64,000 bases of DNA. Source: Hemicordylus capensis (taxonomy: Eukaryota; Chordata; Lepidosauria; Squamata; Cordylidae). Position numbers and translations under genes: made by a program. This document shows positions 54,234 to 64,000 of the stretch, piece after piece (position 1 is the stretch's first letter; each line of letters starts with the position of its first letter). A model generated the notes under the pieces. It was given only the letters and a program-made list of their open reading frames with translations. It was not told the origin of the DNA and did not search any database. The DNA lies in NCBI RefSeq assembly GCF_027244095.1, contig NC_069658.1:264190687-264254686 (forward strand), read 5' to 3'.

Positions 54234-56039
54234 CTGTGCCATACTATGAATGTCTTTTCCACCGCATGTGAAACAAGTATGCTTATTTTCCTCTTCCAAA
54301 TATTAGAGGTATAGGCTATTGATCACATATACTTTCACTATCCCTATTTGCCAATGATAGCCCCTATTTTCTGATAGCTGTCCCTGGGAAATCATGGTCT
54401 CTATTTTTGGCTTCTGAACATATGAAGCTATCTCATTAGTATATGGATTGGAAGCTTTGCCATTGTTTGGGCTTCAGCTTCTTCTGCAAGGTTTCAGGAA
54501 GTGAAATTTCTGAGCGGTGAATAGATGCATCTGGTCTCTAGTGCACATGTGGGTAAATGTGTATGCATGAACATTCAAGTCCCATGCAGCATGCATCCTG
54601 CTTTTTCACACCCTGCAGCCACTGAGATATATTTGGGCCTATTGATCACATCTTGCAAGACAATAGTGTTTTTCTATTATATCCTAAATCCAAAGAACAA
54701 ACACCTTCTCAGCTTTTAAATCAGTGGAAGGCAGGGCTACTGCAGAATATATGAATTCAGAGGCTGGAGAAGAATCTTCAACAATGGCATAGTTCCAATG
54801 TCATGCAGAGCAAGGACTGAAATCTGGTTTCAGGTTTCACATTTCCCAGCCTTGAGCTTACCTGCTCCCCTCATTCCTTAGCATGCAGGGGGACTACAAT
54901 ACCACACAAGGTGTCGGGGATCCCCTGACGGACCACAGGCCTGGCCACCGTAATAAATCGGTCCAGCACCTACCCTTCCAGTGTGGCTGGTGTCAGTCCC
55001 TCCTAGCTATGCAACCCTGGAGGTGGCTGCTTGCCCCAGCCAGAGAGCATCTGCCTGGCCCCCACAGGATAGCAGCGTGCTGTCACACTTGAAGATGGCG
55101 AGTCATCACAGGATTGGGGGCAACTCACACAAGATCGCAGCCTGAGTTCTCACGAGACTTGTCCCACCTGCCAAGGGTTATATAAACCAGAGCTGGCCAG
55201 TGATGAGGGACCACCAGTCCTGGAGGAGAACTGCCATGAGAAGGAGCTCTGTGACTTCTTTGGAAAGTTGGAGGCAGCAGTTCCTTGGGGCAGTCTGTGA
55301 AAGGAACAGATTGCCAGACAGTGGAATAGCACACCCCCAGTGGCCATAATTCTGAGGCCATCTGGATTCTGGAACTCTACACAGGAGGAGGTGGAACCTC
55401 ACACAAGGATATATCAGCTCAGTAATGTTGCCTGCACACAAGCTGCAGAACTCAACAAATGATGTTATACAGGAGTAAGCCCATTGGAAAAAATAAGGGG
55501 GAATGGGGCTGACATAGGCTTGTGTGGTATGGCAGCCAAGGAGAGGAAGGATTCTACTTTCAATTCAAATGCAGAACAAGTTAGGATCTGTTGTGATATC
55601 TGGATGGGGTGATCCTGGCTTATTTTAGTCAATGTTTGTAACAACAACAAAAAAGCAAGATCTGAACCTGGATTATATTTTATATATTAGCTATTTTTAT
55701 ACATGAGGCAAATGTATTGAAAAATCAATTAATTAATGGGAAGCCAGATGACTGATCAACTATACACATTTGTCAACCTTAGTTTAAACCTTTTATTTTG
55801 GCAGAATGAGGTGATATAAAGCAGACAGGATAGGATGGATTGCACCACTCCAAACTGCAGGTAGAAGATGCCATTTTGAAATCCCATGTTCTATGAGAAA
55901 ACTCCCCACAAACAGAAAACTAGCACACCAGGAAGAAAATATTTAGCCTTGCTGTACTAGTTTTCTAATGTCAAGGAGTCTGGGTTTGATTGTTTTAATG
56001 TAAGAAAACATTTAAAAAAAATGTTATCTCCTCCACCTG
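54234..56039. other. Intergenic, nothing recognised
   Basis: No gene or repeat family was identified. Several short frames near 54883-55441 have no conserved motif. Confidence 0.45.
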
Positions 56040-56480
56040 AAGTCTGAAATGGTATTCCATTCTCCTATCTCAGAACTCTTCTGCCTGAAAAACCCCAAAC
56101 AATTGTTATTTCTTAAAGGCCTGCCTACACACCCACCTGAGGAACTCTGTGCTGAGGCTCTTCTCTGTACTCCATTGCTGTCAGAGGTACAAGAGACAAA
56201 GACTTTTCTGCTCTGGCCGTCAAGTTGCGGAATGACTTCCATAAAAAGGTGTACCTTGCATGGACAATAAAAACTATTCTGTTTCAATAAGCCTTGTTGC
56301 CGCTAGTGCTTTAATTTGCTGCTGTTTTAAATGAGATGGTTGTTACTGTTCTTGATTTTATGTTTTTATTTGATTTTTTAAAAAAATGGTTGCTGGGGTT
56401 GTACTGGTTTACAGAAAGGTGGGGTAAATGTTTTAGAAGTAAATACATACAATCAATGTTTTAATTAATAAACCATTTCA
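56040..56480 (+). repeat. L2-type LINE 3' end
   Basis: A translated piece near 56185-56260 reads RDKDFSALAVKLRNDFHKKV in one frame, matching the L2 C-terminal 'LWN..P' region in position and style. An AT-rich 3' tail follows with a ggtttacagaaaggtggggt terminus. Confidence 0.6.
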
Positions 56481-56792
56481 TTTTTAAATGGATATGGGCT
56501 GATTCTAAGGCTTCCTGTGGAGGATGACTAGATGCAGAGAAATCTGGCAAATGCTTCTTCTGAGAGCACTGAAAGCTTTGGAAAATTTGCACCTGCTGAA
56601 ATTCTCTCTTGTACACAATATTAGACACAGGGCCTTAACTTCCACTGCATCTGGTTATCCTATTACTGTTCTGGGAATAAGTGCTTATGTACTGCTACAC
56701 CAATACAATATCACAAAATGTGATGTGTTTTCTGAGCAGGAACATATTGGGAACACAAGGCTAGACAGGGTGAGAGGGCAGAGTGGCTAAAG

Positions 56793-56927
56793 AAGGGGTG
56801 GGGAACCTTGGCCCTCCTACAGATGTTGGCCTACAATTCCCATAATCCCTAGCTATTGGCCTCTGTGGCTGGGGATTATGGGAGTTGTAGTCCAAAACAG
56901 CTGGAGGGCCAAGGTTCCCCACCCCTG
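56793..56927. mobile_element. Palindromic hAT-type MITE
   Basis: The ends are aaggggtggggaaccttgg and ccaaggttccccacccctg. The perfect 8-bp duplication ggctaaag lies at 56785-56792 and 56928-56935. Confidence 0.9.
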
Positions 56928-56935
56928 GGCTAAAG

Positions 56936-57689
56936 CTTGAGGAGAACATCAGACTAAGATAGAGAGCCAATTCAAACGTTTAGCAAAGGCACATGATACA
57001 GTCCTCAGGGGACTTTGTCACCTCCAATATGCAGATGGGGGAATTTACTCAAAACCTCTCTGCATACAGAAAGCTAACACTTCAGGGAGAAGGTGAGCCT
57101 AGAAGCTTTGTCCCTGATATGCTAGCTTTGCATGTCCAGGGAGATTTTTCACATGGGCACATTGAAACATGCAATCTACCCCACCCCATGTATCTCTGAG
57201 GTGTGCTTCTTTTAACATCTCAGATGCTGATATTAACCAAAAAGGAGATTGTAACACGTGCCTCGCTGGACATCTTAGTTGGCAGCTTTCTCAATGAAAT
57301 CACTTCTTGAATGAAGTCCCTTGAGTTTACTACGGCAGTAAAAAGGGATGAGGGCTGCAGGGGTGAAATTTGGCCAACAAGATCTATGTTGTACACATAA
57401 ACGGAAGGGACTTAAGAAGGGTGGCTAGGGCAGAACACAGGAATTGTGACCAGGAGACAGAGGAGAGATGCAGAAGGAATGTGGAAATAGGATATGGAAG
57501 ATAAGTCAAGGAATAATTGGAGGACAACCTTGAGTTGCAGAAGGAGAGAGAATAAGAAAGCCAAGGTATTATGAGGGGGGAACTGTATGTGCCGATGCTG
57601 CACTTGTGTTGTGAGGAACTTGCCTAAGTGGTAGTGGAAGTGCTAACTGCTGCACTATAGATGTGGTGCATTCATGAAGGCAGATCTAA
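56936..57689. other. Intergenic, nothing recognised
   Basis: No gene or repeat was recognised. Confidence 0.45.
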
Positions 57690-57883
57690 AGAGGAATGTC
57701 CTAGCTGTACTGTTTGACAGTGGAACAGTCTGCCTCATGCAGCGGTGGGCTCTCCTTCTGTATAGGTTTTCCATCAGAAGCCAGAGACAGCCACCTGTCA
57801 AGGATGCAGCAGCAGATGCCTACAGTGAACTGGGGGTTGGACAGAAGACCTCTAAGGTCCCTTCCGACTCCATTGTTCTGTAA
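57690..57883 (+). repeat. CR1 LINE 3' end (different subfamily)
   Basis: The terminus gggttggacagaagacctct, followed by aaggtcccttccgact, matches the CR1 3' end known from birds and reptiles (ggttggac...gacctttaaggtcccttccaac). It is a different CR1 subfamily from the copies with the 'gatccagcag' end. Confidence 0.75.
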
Positions 57884-58689
57884 AGGGGAGAATGGCTGCC
57901 TGGCTAATAGGAAAGGACAAGACATGCAAAACCACCACCACCAACAAAAACTAATCCGATTGCAGGAGCGCTGACACTTTATGCTTACAAACAGAAACTA
58001 ACCAAGTTTCAAAGACCTCCACTCTGTAGCCAGGAAACCCAAATTCTGTACTTAAATTAAGCATATATTATTTTGCTTCCACTTGTTCAGTTTGCATGCT
58101 CTCTCTCAAGGGACCTGAACAAGACTTGGTAAGGAGAAAGGTGAGGATGAGCAGTAGGACAAGAAGAATGGAAGTTGTGGGGGAATGGCCAGGGTCCATG
58201 GAAGGTACAGAAGCTGTGACCCATAAACACTGGCATATATTGGTCCCAGAAGTTGCTTCCATGGCTTCAGGCATGCCTTTCCCAACCATGAAGGCGATAA
58301 TTTTGACCATTTTAAAAGGCAAAAACAAGATATTCCCAAGAACACCATATCAGGTACCAGAGCCTGTGTGAGAAATTGCATAAACCTAGTAAATTACTTC
58401 AGTGTTGCCATGCGGACCAGGGAGGAGCATTCCGGACAGAGAACAGGCAGCTCACAGGCATGAACTCAAGACGTGATAAATGAAGGAAGGGAAATGGAAA
58501 GATAGGGGAGCGGGTGCTATGAGGTAGTAAAAAACAAAGGAGCTAGAACTCTCTCTAGCAAGGAAGAACATGAAAAACCAGAGGTACAGCCAGAAAAGCA
58601 GCCTGGGGGAGGGGGCGGGTGGATGGGCTGAGGAGAAGATGGAACAGCAGGTAGCTGATTGCTGAGCCGAGGAAGTGAAGCCTGGAGGA
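57884..58689. other. Intergenic, nothing recognised
   Basis: This lies just downstream of the zinc-finger gene's stop on its own strand, so part of it is probably that gene's 3' UTR. No clear polyadenylation signal on the minus strand was identified by eye. Confidence 0.4.
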
Positions 58690-58800
58690 ACAATGTCAGA
58701 AAAGCCCTGTTGGATCAGTCAGACCACCGAATCCAGCTTCCTGTTTCACAGAGTGGTCAACCGGATGCCCCAGGAAGCCCACAAGCAGAGGATGAAGGCA
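58690..58800 (-). repeat. CR1 3' end, diverged
   Basis: The plus strand reads aagccctgttggatcagtc, then ttcctgtttcacagagtgg and aggaagcccacaagcag, the reversed CR1 terminus. It probably lies in the 3' UTR of the zinc-finger gene. Confidence 0.6.
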
Positions 58801-58948
58801 ACAGAAAAGAACTTGCAGGGCCAAATCAGAGAGAATGGAGAGGCCCATCAGGCCCAGATGCTGCGTCACATCAACTTGGGGGCAGGGGAGAGTTTATAAA
58901 CGAGGAGGGAAGAACAAGAGGAGCTGCAGGTGATGGGGAGGAGAGGGC

Positions 58949-61211
58949 TTAGTTCATCAAGGAAGAGGCCTGGGCACCAGAAGGGGCAGGGGAAGCGAAG
59001 GTTGGGTGTGGGAAGCCTCGGGGTGGGAAAGACAGGGCCCAGGGCAGGTCCAGAGCAGGGATAGGGAGGGGTGATGGGGAGGAAGGGAAGGAAGGCAAGG
59101 CAGGAAGAGGGCTCGGGGACGGGAAGGAAGTCGAGAAAGCAGAGGCGGGCAGAGGAGGGGCAGGCTTGGCCGTGCCAGCTGCAAGCAACGTGGCGGGGGC
59201 TGCCCCAGTGCCGGCAGAGGCTTTGTCATTGCTGTGGGTGCGCTGGTGGCGGTTGAGGTGGGAGCTGCGGCTGAAGCATTTGCCGCAGATGCTGCACTTG
59301 TAGGGCTTCTCCCCCGTGTGGGTGCGCTGGTGGATGGTGAGCTCCGAGCGCTGGATGAAGGCCTTGCCACAGTCCCCGCAGGCGTAGGGCTTCTCGCCCA
59401 GGTGGATGCGCTGGTGCTTGATGAGGTTGGAGCTGACGCTGAAGCACTTGCCGCAGGCGTCGCAGCGGTACGGCTTCTCGCCCGTGTGCATGCGCCGGTG
59501 CTTGGTGAGGTCGGACTTCTGGATGAAGCCCTTGCCGCAGTCGCTGCACTTGTAGGGCTTCTCGCCCAGGTGGGTGCGCTGGTGCTTCAGCAGGTTGGAG
59601 CGCACGCTGAAGCTTTTCCCACACTCGTTGCACTTGTAGGGCTTCTCTCCGGTGTGCATGCGCCGGTGCTTGGCCAGCGCTGAGTTCTGGGCAAAGCATT
59701 TGCCGCAGTCTATACAGGCGTAGGGCTTCTCGCCAGTCTGGGTGCCTTGGTGCCGCACGCCCTCCCCTCCTCCCCTGCCGCACTCACTGCAGGCCGGCCG
59801 CCGCCACAGGAAGCTCTTGCCGCAGTCGCTGCACTTGCAGGGCAGCAAGGTCCCACGGGGGCGCTTCCGCCGGGCTCCCGTGAAACCACAGTCCGTGCAG
59901 CGGCAGGGGGGCCGCTCTGCGCTCCTGTGCACACGCTGGTGGCGCTCCAAGTGGGAGCTCTGGGAGAACCCCTTGCCACAGTCGTCGCAGTGGTAGGGCT
60001 TATCGTTGGCATGGATACGGCGGTGCCGGTCCAGGTGGGAGCTCCAGGCAAAGCTCTTGCCACAGTCACTGCAGGTGTAGGGCTTGGCAGAGCCATCCGG
60101 ATGGTGCGTACGCCGGTGTTGCAGCAAGGCCCCATTCAGCCCAAAGCTCTTGCCGCAGTCTTCGCAAACATAGGGCTTCTCGGCGGCATGGTGAGCACGC
60201 CGATGCTTGGAGAGGGCCGCGTTCTTGTTGAACCCTTTGCCACAGTCTTGGCACTGGTAAGGCTTGGTGCTGGCTTTGCTGGCCGGGGCGGCTGCCGCCA
60301 CAGCCAGGCAGCACTTGCAAGGGGTGGTGGCCGGGATGGTGCTGCCGGCGTGCGTGCGGCGGTGCCGGTCAAGGTGAGAGCTCCAGGCAAAGGCCCGGCC
60401 GCAGTCCTCGCAGACGTAAGGTTTCTCGCCAGTGTGGATGCGCCGGTGGCGTTCCAGGTGTGAGTTCCAGTTGAAGCCCTTGCCACACTCCTCACACTTG
60501 TAGGGCTTCTCTTCCAGGTGCTGCTTTTGGTGCTTGATGAGGTGGGCGGGGAGGCCGAAGCTCTTGCCGCAGACATTGCACTCACAGGGCCGGGCCGGGC
60601 TAGAGCTGGTCTTCTTGCCCGCGTGGGTGCGCTGGTGCTGGATGAAGGCCGAGCCCACGCTGAAGCTCTTGCCACACTCGGCACAGCGGTAGGGCTTGGT
60701 GCTGGTGTGGCGCCGCTGGTGGGTCACCAGGGTGGAGTTGAGTCGGAAGCACTTGCCGCATTCATTGCACTTGTAGGGCTTCTCCATGCCGACGCCACTA
60801 TGCAGCCGTGCACGCTTGCCAAAGCCAAAGCCCTTGCCACAATCATGGCACCGGCCGGCATGGCCCAGCAGCCCATGGTGGCTCCGTGGAGAGAACTTCT
60901 TGAAGCCATGGTGAGCGAGTGGCTTGCCCTGCTTCTTCGCCAAGGACTTCCTTGGCTGCTCATCCAAGACTGGCTGGCCTTGGCCTTCATCGCTGGCCTT
61001 CGGCTCAGGTTCAGAGAGCTCCTTGGGCTTCTCTGGCAGAGGGTCCGGCTGGGAGTCCACTTTCTGAATTGTGACGTCACCTCCACCATCTCCTCCTCCT
61101 CCTCCCCCTCCTTCCTGCGGCATCACCACCTCCTCCTCCTCCTCATTCCCATTGTCACTCATCATCCCATCATCTGCTGGAACAACGAGAGAATCCAGTA
61201 ACTCCGGGGGT
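58949..61211 (-). CDS. C2H2 zinc-finger protein, terminal exon (partial gene)
   Basis: The frame is open from 61255 to the stop at 58949. A strong minus-strand acceptor (gttttctttgccag) ends at 61212, so the exon probably begins at 61211 with a split codon and the true start lies in an unseen upstream exon; residue numbers below count the open frame from 61255. Poly-Glu and poly-Gly stretches (about 38-59) come first. Then come 15 canonical C2H2 fingers in three clusters (about 163-303, 335-443 and 514-674), mostly with TGEKPY-type linkers. At least three decayed fingers lie between and before the clusters: one at about 136-155, one near 452-460, and one near 476-505 that has lost its His pair. 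A Pro/Ser-rich tail (about 690-768) follows. The fingers should bind DNA in the nucleus; target and partners are unknown. The Met-Met-Ser-Asp-Asn segment resembles the region after KRAB or SCAN domains in some vertebrate zinc-finger genes. No KRAB or SCAN exon was found up to 64000. Confidence 0.85.
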
Positions 61212-61324
61212 CTGGCAAAGAAAACTTGGGAGAAGGGAATTGAAAAGGCTGTCACAGGTTTATAGACCTGGCATCACATTTCGTCATTCCCCTTGATGTC
61301 TCATTGACCCTGCCTCCTCCCACA

Positions 61325-61530
61325 CAGACGAAGAGCCCAGCTGGACCCGGTCAAAGATCTGTCCAGTCCAGCATCCCGTTTTCCATAGCAGCCAACCAGA
61401 TGCCTCCCGGAAGCCCACAGGCAGGGCTTAAATGCAAGACCCTTCTGCTATGGCCACCCCTCAGCAACTGGAATTCAGAGAGATGAAACATGGAGGTTCC
61501 GTAGAGCTATCAGGACTGACTCTGCCCACA
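61325..61530 (-). repeat. CR1 3' end, diverged
   Basis: The plus strand shows agtccagcatcccgttttcc, accagatgcctcccggaagc and cctcagcaactggaattcag, the reversed CR1 3' UTR order. It lies upstream of the zinc-finger terminal exon on that gene's strand, so it is probably intronic. Confidence 0.7.
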
Positions 61531-61599
61531 GCTCAAGAGTTCTCTCAGCATTCTGTGTTCAGCTAGTCTTTAGCACTTTCTGCTCTTTTGAAAAATCCA

Positions 61600-61730
61600 C
61601 AGCATGCATAAGAGATGGTGGCTTTGGATCTTGAGACATCTGCGTTCAAATCTTAGCTCAGCTTACTGACCAAGTTCCCCTCCCTCAGTCTCGGTGCCCC
61701 TTCTGTAAAATGGTTTGATCCACCCCGCTG
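61600..61730 (+). repeat. MIR (old SINE)
   Basis: The pattern ctgcgttcaaatcttagctc, then gaccaagttcccctccctca and gtctcggtgcc, ending cttctgtaaaatgg, follows the order of the MIR head and core. It is more diverged than the other MIR-like copies. Confidence 0.6.
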
Positions 61731-62335
61731 GATGTTTTTAAGCAAGCTCCGCGTGGCTGGCAGTCCACTCGGGTCCTCACTTTATTTGTGGACCTGGAGC
61801 AACCCACTTCAAAGTGCTCACAGCTGCAATCTGGTCCCTCTGCGGTTGTTTTTTTTATTTAATCTATTGTGGGTGTGCCATTGGAAATCAATGGGGGCTA
61901 CACAGCAGAGGTGCCTGGTAGATCATGCCTTGTGTAGGCACAGAGAAACCCTGGAGAATCTGGCTCCTCATCTGCAAGCAATTAAAGAGGAACGGCAAAG
62001 AAAGGGTAATTGCCTAGCAACCATCAAATCTGTATCCAATTTCCTTCCTTCCCTTCCCCACCCAGCTTCCCCTTTGCCTGTGCAATTTACATTTTTTTGG
62101 TCTCTTGATACTGGAGGGAACCTCAAGTGTATTCTGTTGCTCAGCCCAACTCCTTCACAGGTGGCTTGGTTTTCCATTGCTGGCAGATGGCTTCTACATG
62201 GATGGGAACTGTACCTGCAATCCTAGCTCTTGTTAGATTAGTGAAGGCTTTTAAAAAAAAACCAAAACAAAACCCCACCTTTTCAAAACATTTGGAGTTC
62301 AGCAGATCAGTGCAACAAAGAGTAAACTGATGCAC
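61731..62335. other. Nothing recognised upstream of the zinc-finger exon
   Basis: No KRAB or SCAN coding block was found on the minus strand, and no repeat family was recognised. Confidence 0.45.
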
Positions 62336-62824
62336 AACGGAGCAAAACATTTTGCCATCACAAATACACTGATGGGTCTGGTGACTAACCAGGGAAAGTT
62401 TCTTGTAGTCATGGTGGATAGCTCAATGAAAACATTGGCTCAGTGTGCTGCAGCAGCGGAAAAGGTAAATTCCATGCTAGGCAAAGCTCAGAAAGGGACC
62501 GAAAATAAAACTGCTAATATTATAATGCCGTTATACAAGTTTATGGTGCAGCCACATTTGGAATAATGGCTGACGTACAGAGCAAGAATACACTGGTGCA
62601 GCCAGAGAGCAATCTGACAGAACATCCCAGCTAACTGCACTGGAGCAACAGAGAAGCAGCCATTTTTGACACCCCAGGAAGCTGTCTATGCTACCTCAAA
62701 ATACATCCCTAGGGCTGCACAACCCTCAGGGACATATTTGCAGGTGGCCCACAGGGCTTCCTGGGGAAGGGGAGGATGTCAAAAACAGCCACTTCCCTGC
62801 AGCACCAACGTAGTTAGCTGGGAT

Positions 62825-62863
62825 GTTTTGTTGTTGTTGTTGTTGTTGTTGTTATTATTATTA
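62825..62863. repeat. (TTG)n(TTA)n microsatellite
   Basis: A TTG run followed by a TTA run, abutting the MIR-like SINE as its reversed A-rich tail. Confidence 0.9.
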
Positions 62864-63075
62864 CATTTATATCCCGCTCTTCCTCCAAGGAGCCCAGAAC
62901 GGTGTACTACATACTTGAGTTTCTCCTCACAACAACCCTGTGAAGTAGGTTAGTCTGAGAGAGACGTGACTGGCCCAGAGTCACCCAGCTAGTGTCATGG
63001 CTGAATGGGGATTTGAACTCAGGTCTCCCCGGTCCTAGTCCAGCACTCTAACCACTACACCATGCTGGCTGCTGT
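62855..63075 (-). repeat. MIR-like tRNA-derived SINE, well preserved
   Basis: Reversed: a tail block (ctcttcctccaaggagccc), core (tgactggcccagagtcac) and tRNA-like head (ggatttgaactcaggtctcc, ctctaaccactacacca). It closely matches the plus-strand copy at 21585-21785. Confidence 0.85.
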
Positions 63076-63778
63076 CTTGTAGCACTGGTCTTATCTTGCT
63101 CTGTATGCCAACCCGCTGTGTACAGTCTTGGTCACCACACACCAATAAAGATAATGGAGAACTGAAAAGCTGCAAAAGAAGGCAAGTAAAATGATCAGGG
63201 GGCTGGAGGACGCTCCTTATGAGGAAAGGCTACAATGTTTGGGGCTTTTTTGTTTAGATGAAGGCAACTAAGGGGGGGAAATGTTTGGGGGCTTATAAAA
63301 TTATGCATGGTGTGGAGCAAGTGGGTAGAACTCTCTTCTTCCTTTCTCATAACATTAGAAGCCAGGCCCATCCAGTGAAACTAATTGGCAGGAAATGTGG
63401 GACAAGAAGAAGTACAGGATTTTCTTCAGGGAAAGTACAAAAGGAAGTACTTTTTCACACAGCACATACTTAATCTATGGAGATCACTGCCACATGACGT
63501 GGTGATGGCCACTCGCTAAGGTGGCTTAACAAGGGGATTAGAAAAATTGTGGAGACCAGTCTGTCCATGGCTGCTAGTCTTGATGGCTCTATGCAACCCC
63601 CAGGTTCAGAGGCAGGATCCCTACGAATACCAGTTGAGGGGAGCAACAGCAGGGAAGGGGGCATGCCTTCATCTCCTGCTTGGAGGCTTCCTAGAGGCAT
63701 CTGGTGGGCCACTGTGAGAAACAGGATGCTGGACTAGAGAGGCCTTGGCCTGAACCAGCAGGGCTCTCTCTTATGTTC

Positions 63779-64000
63779 CCTCACCTTTTCCATATGGATT
63801 TGGCTGTCGGGGGAGACCTTTGTGCTTGCCCAGATCCCCTGAATGCAGCTGAGACTCCTGGGAAATATTCTAGGGTTCAAAGTCATTTCATGGAGGGCAC
63901 TAGCCTGGATCTCTTGGGCACCACTGCCATTCACATAAATGGACAGTTGCCCTAAAGCACTCCCCTGAAGCTGTGGGAGGATTGGCAATTGCAGACTAGC
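63779..64000. other. Window end, nothing recognised
   Basis: No gene or repeat was recognised in the final stretch. Confidence 0.5.

Larger units (their letters stand above)
62340..63778 (+). repeat. CR1 LINE 3' part, with nested MIR-like SINE
   Basis: The translation at 62400-62566 reads VMVDSSMKTLAQCAAAAEK and LYKFMVQPHLE, the CR1 ORF2 C-terminus. The copy continues after the SINE with agataatggagaactgaaaa, aatgatcagggggctgg, the 3' UTR blocks and gaaccagcagggctctctct at 63778. An insertion at about 62580-63100 separates the halves. Confidence 0.8.

Noticed and set aside
54883-55441. Cluster of short frames in GC-richer DNA as a possible gene
   Set aside because: No conserved motif, no matching frames on consecutive exons and no CpG island.
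58949-61211. Naming the zinc-finger gene ZNF672 or ZNF692
   Set aside because: Those are SH3BP5L's neighbours in human, but the finger sequences do not fit my recollection of them and the orientation differs.
61255-64000. KRAB or SCAN exon upstream of the zinc-finger exon
   Set aside because: No translated block on the minus strand matched either domain. The region is CR1, MIR and unassigned sequence.
1-64000. CRISPR arrays, bacterial operons, riboswitches, or retroviral and LTR elements
   Set aside because: None were seen. The direct repeats present are microsatellites, SINEs or MITEs, and no protease, integrase or envelope-like frame was recognised.

Overview
The window looks like nuclear DNA from a squamate reptile, most likely a lizard. 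It holds a recognisable vertebrate gene with phase-0 GT-AG introns. It is crowded with repeats typical of squamates: CR1, L2, R4/Dong, L1/Tx1 and RTE/BovB-type LINEs, tRNA- and 5S-derived SINEs, MIR-like SINEs, and many palindromic hAT-type elements with 8-bp target duplications. No bacterial operon, CRISPR array, true tRNA or rRNA gene, or retroviral element was recognised. The species call is inference.

Layout. 1-19.6 kb is intergenic: SINEs, CR1, an inverted pair of L2 copies, two elements with Helitron-like ends (4202-4665 and 8757-9688), nested MITEs, and an internally deleted L1/Tx1-like LINE (about 15.8-19.1 kb). At 19.85-20.64 kb is a GC- and CpG-rich promoter-like island. From it SH3BP5L runs on the + strand: probable non-coding exon 1 to 20325, then six coding exons at 22938-23141, 27315-27377, 29841-29969, 32703-32864, 33528-33701 and 40193-40594. 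Together these encode 377 residues. Its introns carry L2 and R4 fragments, palindromic elements and, in intron 5 of the coding part, a broken 4.7-kb hAT transposon at 35093-39828.

From 42 to 58.9 kb is repeat-rich intergenic DNA, dominated by a nearly complete but broken R4/Dong-clade LINE (about 47204-50941). A second, inverted R4 3' end lies just upstream of it across a trinucleotide microsatellite. On the - strand, 58949-61211 is the last exon of a C2H2 zinc-finger gene with 15 canonical fingers, convergent with SH3BP5L. Its upstream exons were not found. The last 2.7 kb is CR1 and MIR-like repeats.

Only two host genes are supported: a coiled-coil protein of the SH3BP5/REI-1 Rab11-GEF family and a zinc-finger protein. 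Nothing in the sequence shows that they work together. The most unusual items are the Helitron-like pair with shared ends and unrelated GC-rich interiors, the 5S rRNA-tRNA(Ala) chimeric SINE family, and the R4 insertions tied to simple-repeat targets. All coordinates and matches were read by eye. Family names rest on remembered motifs, not on a database search.
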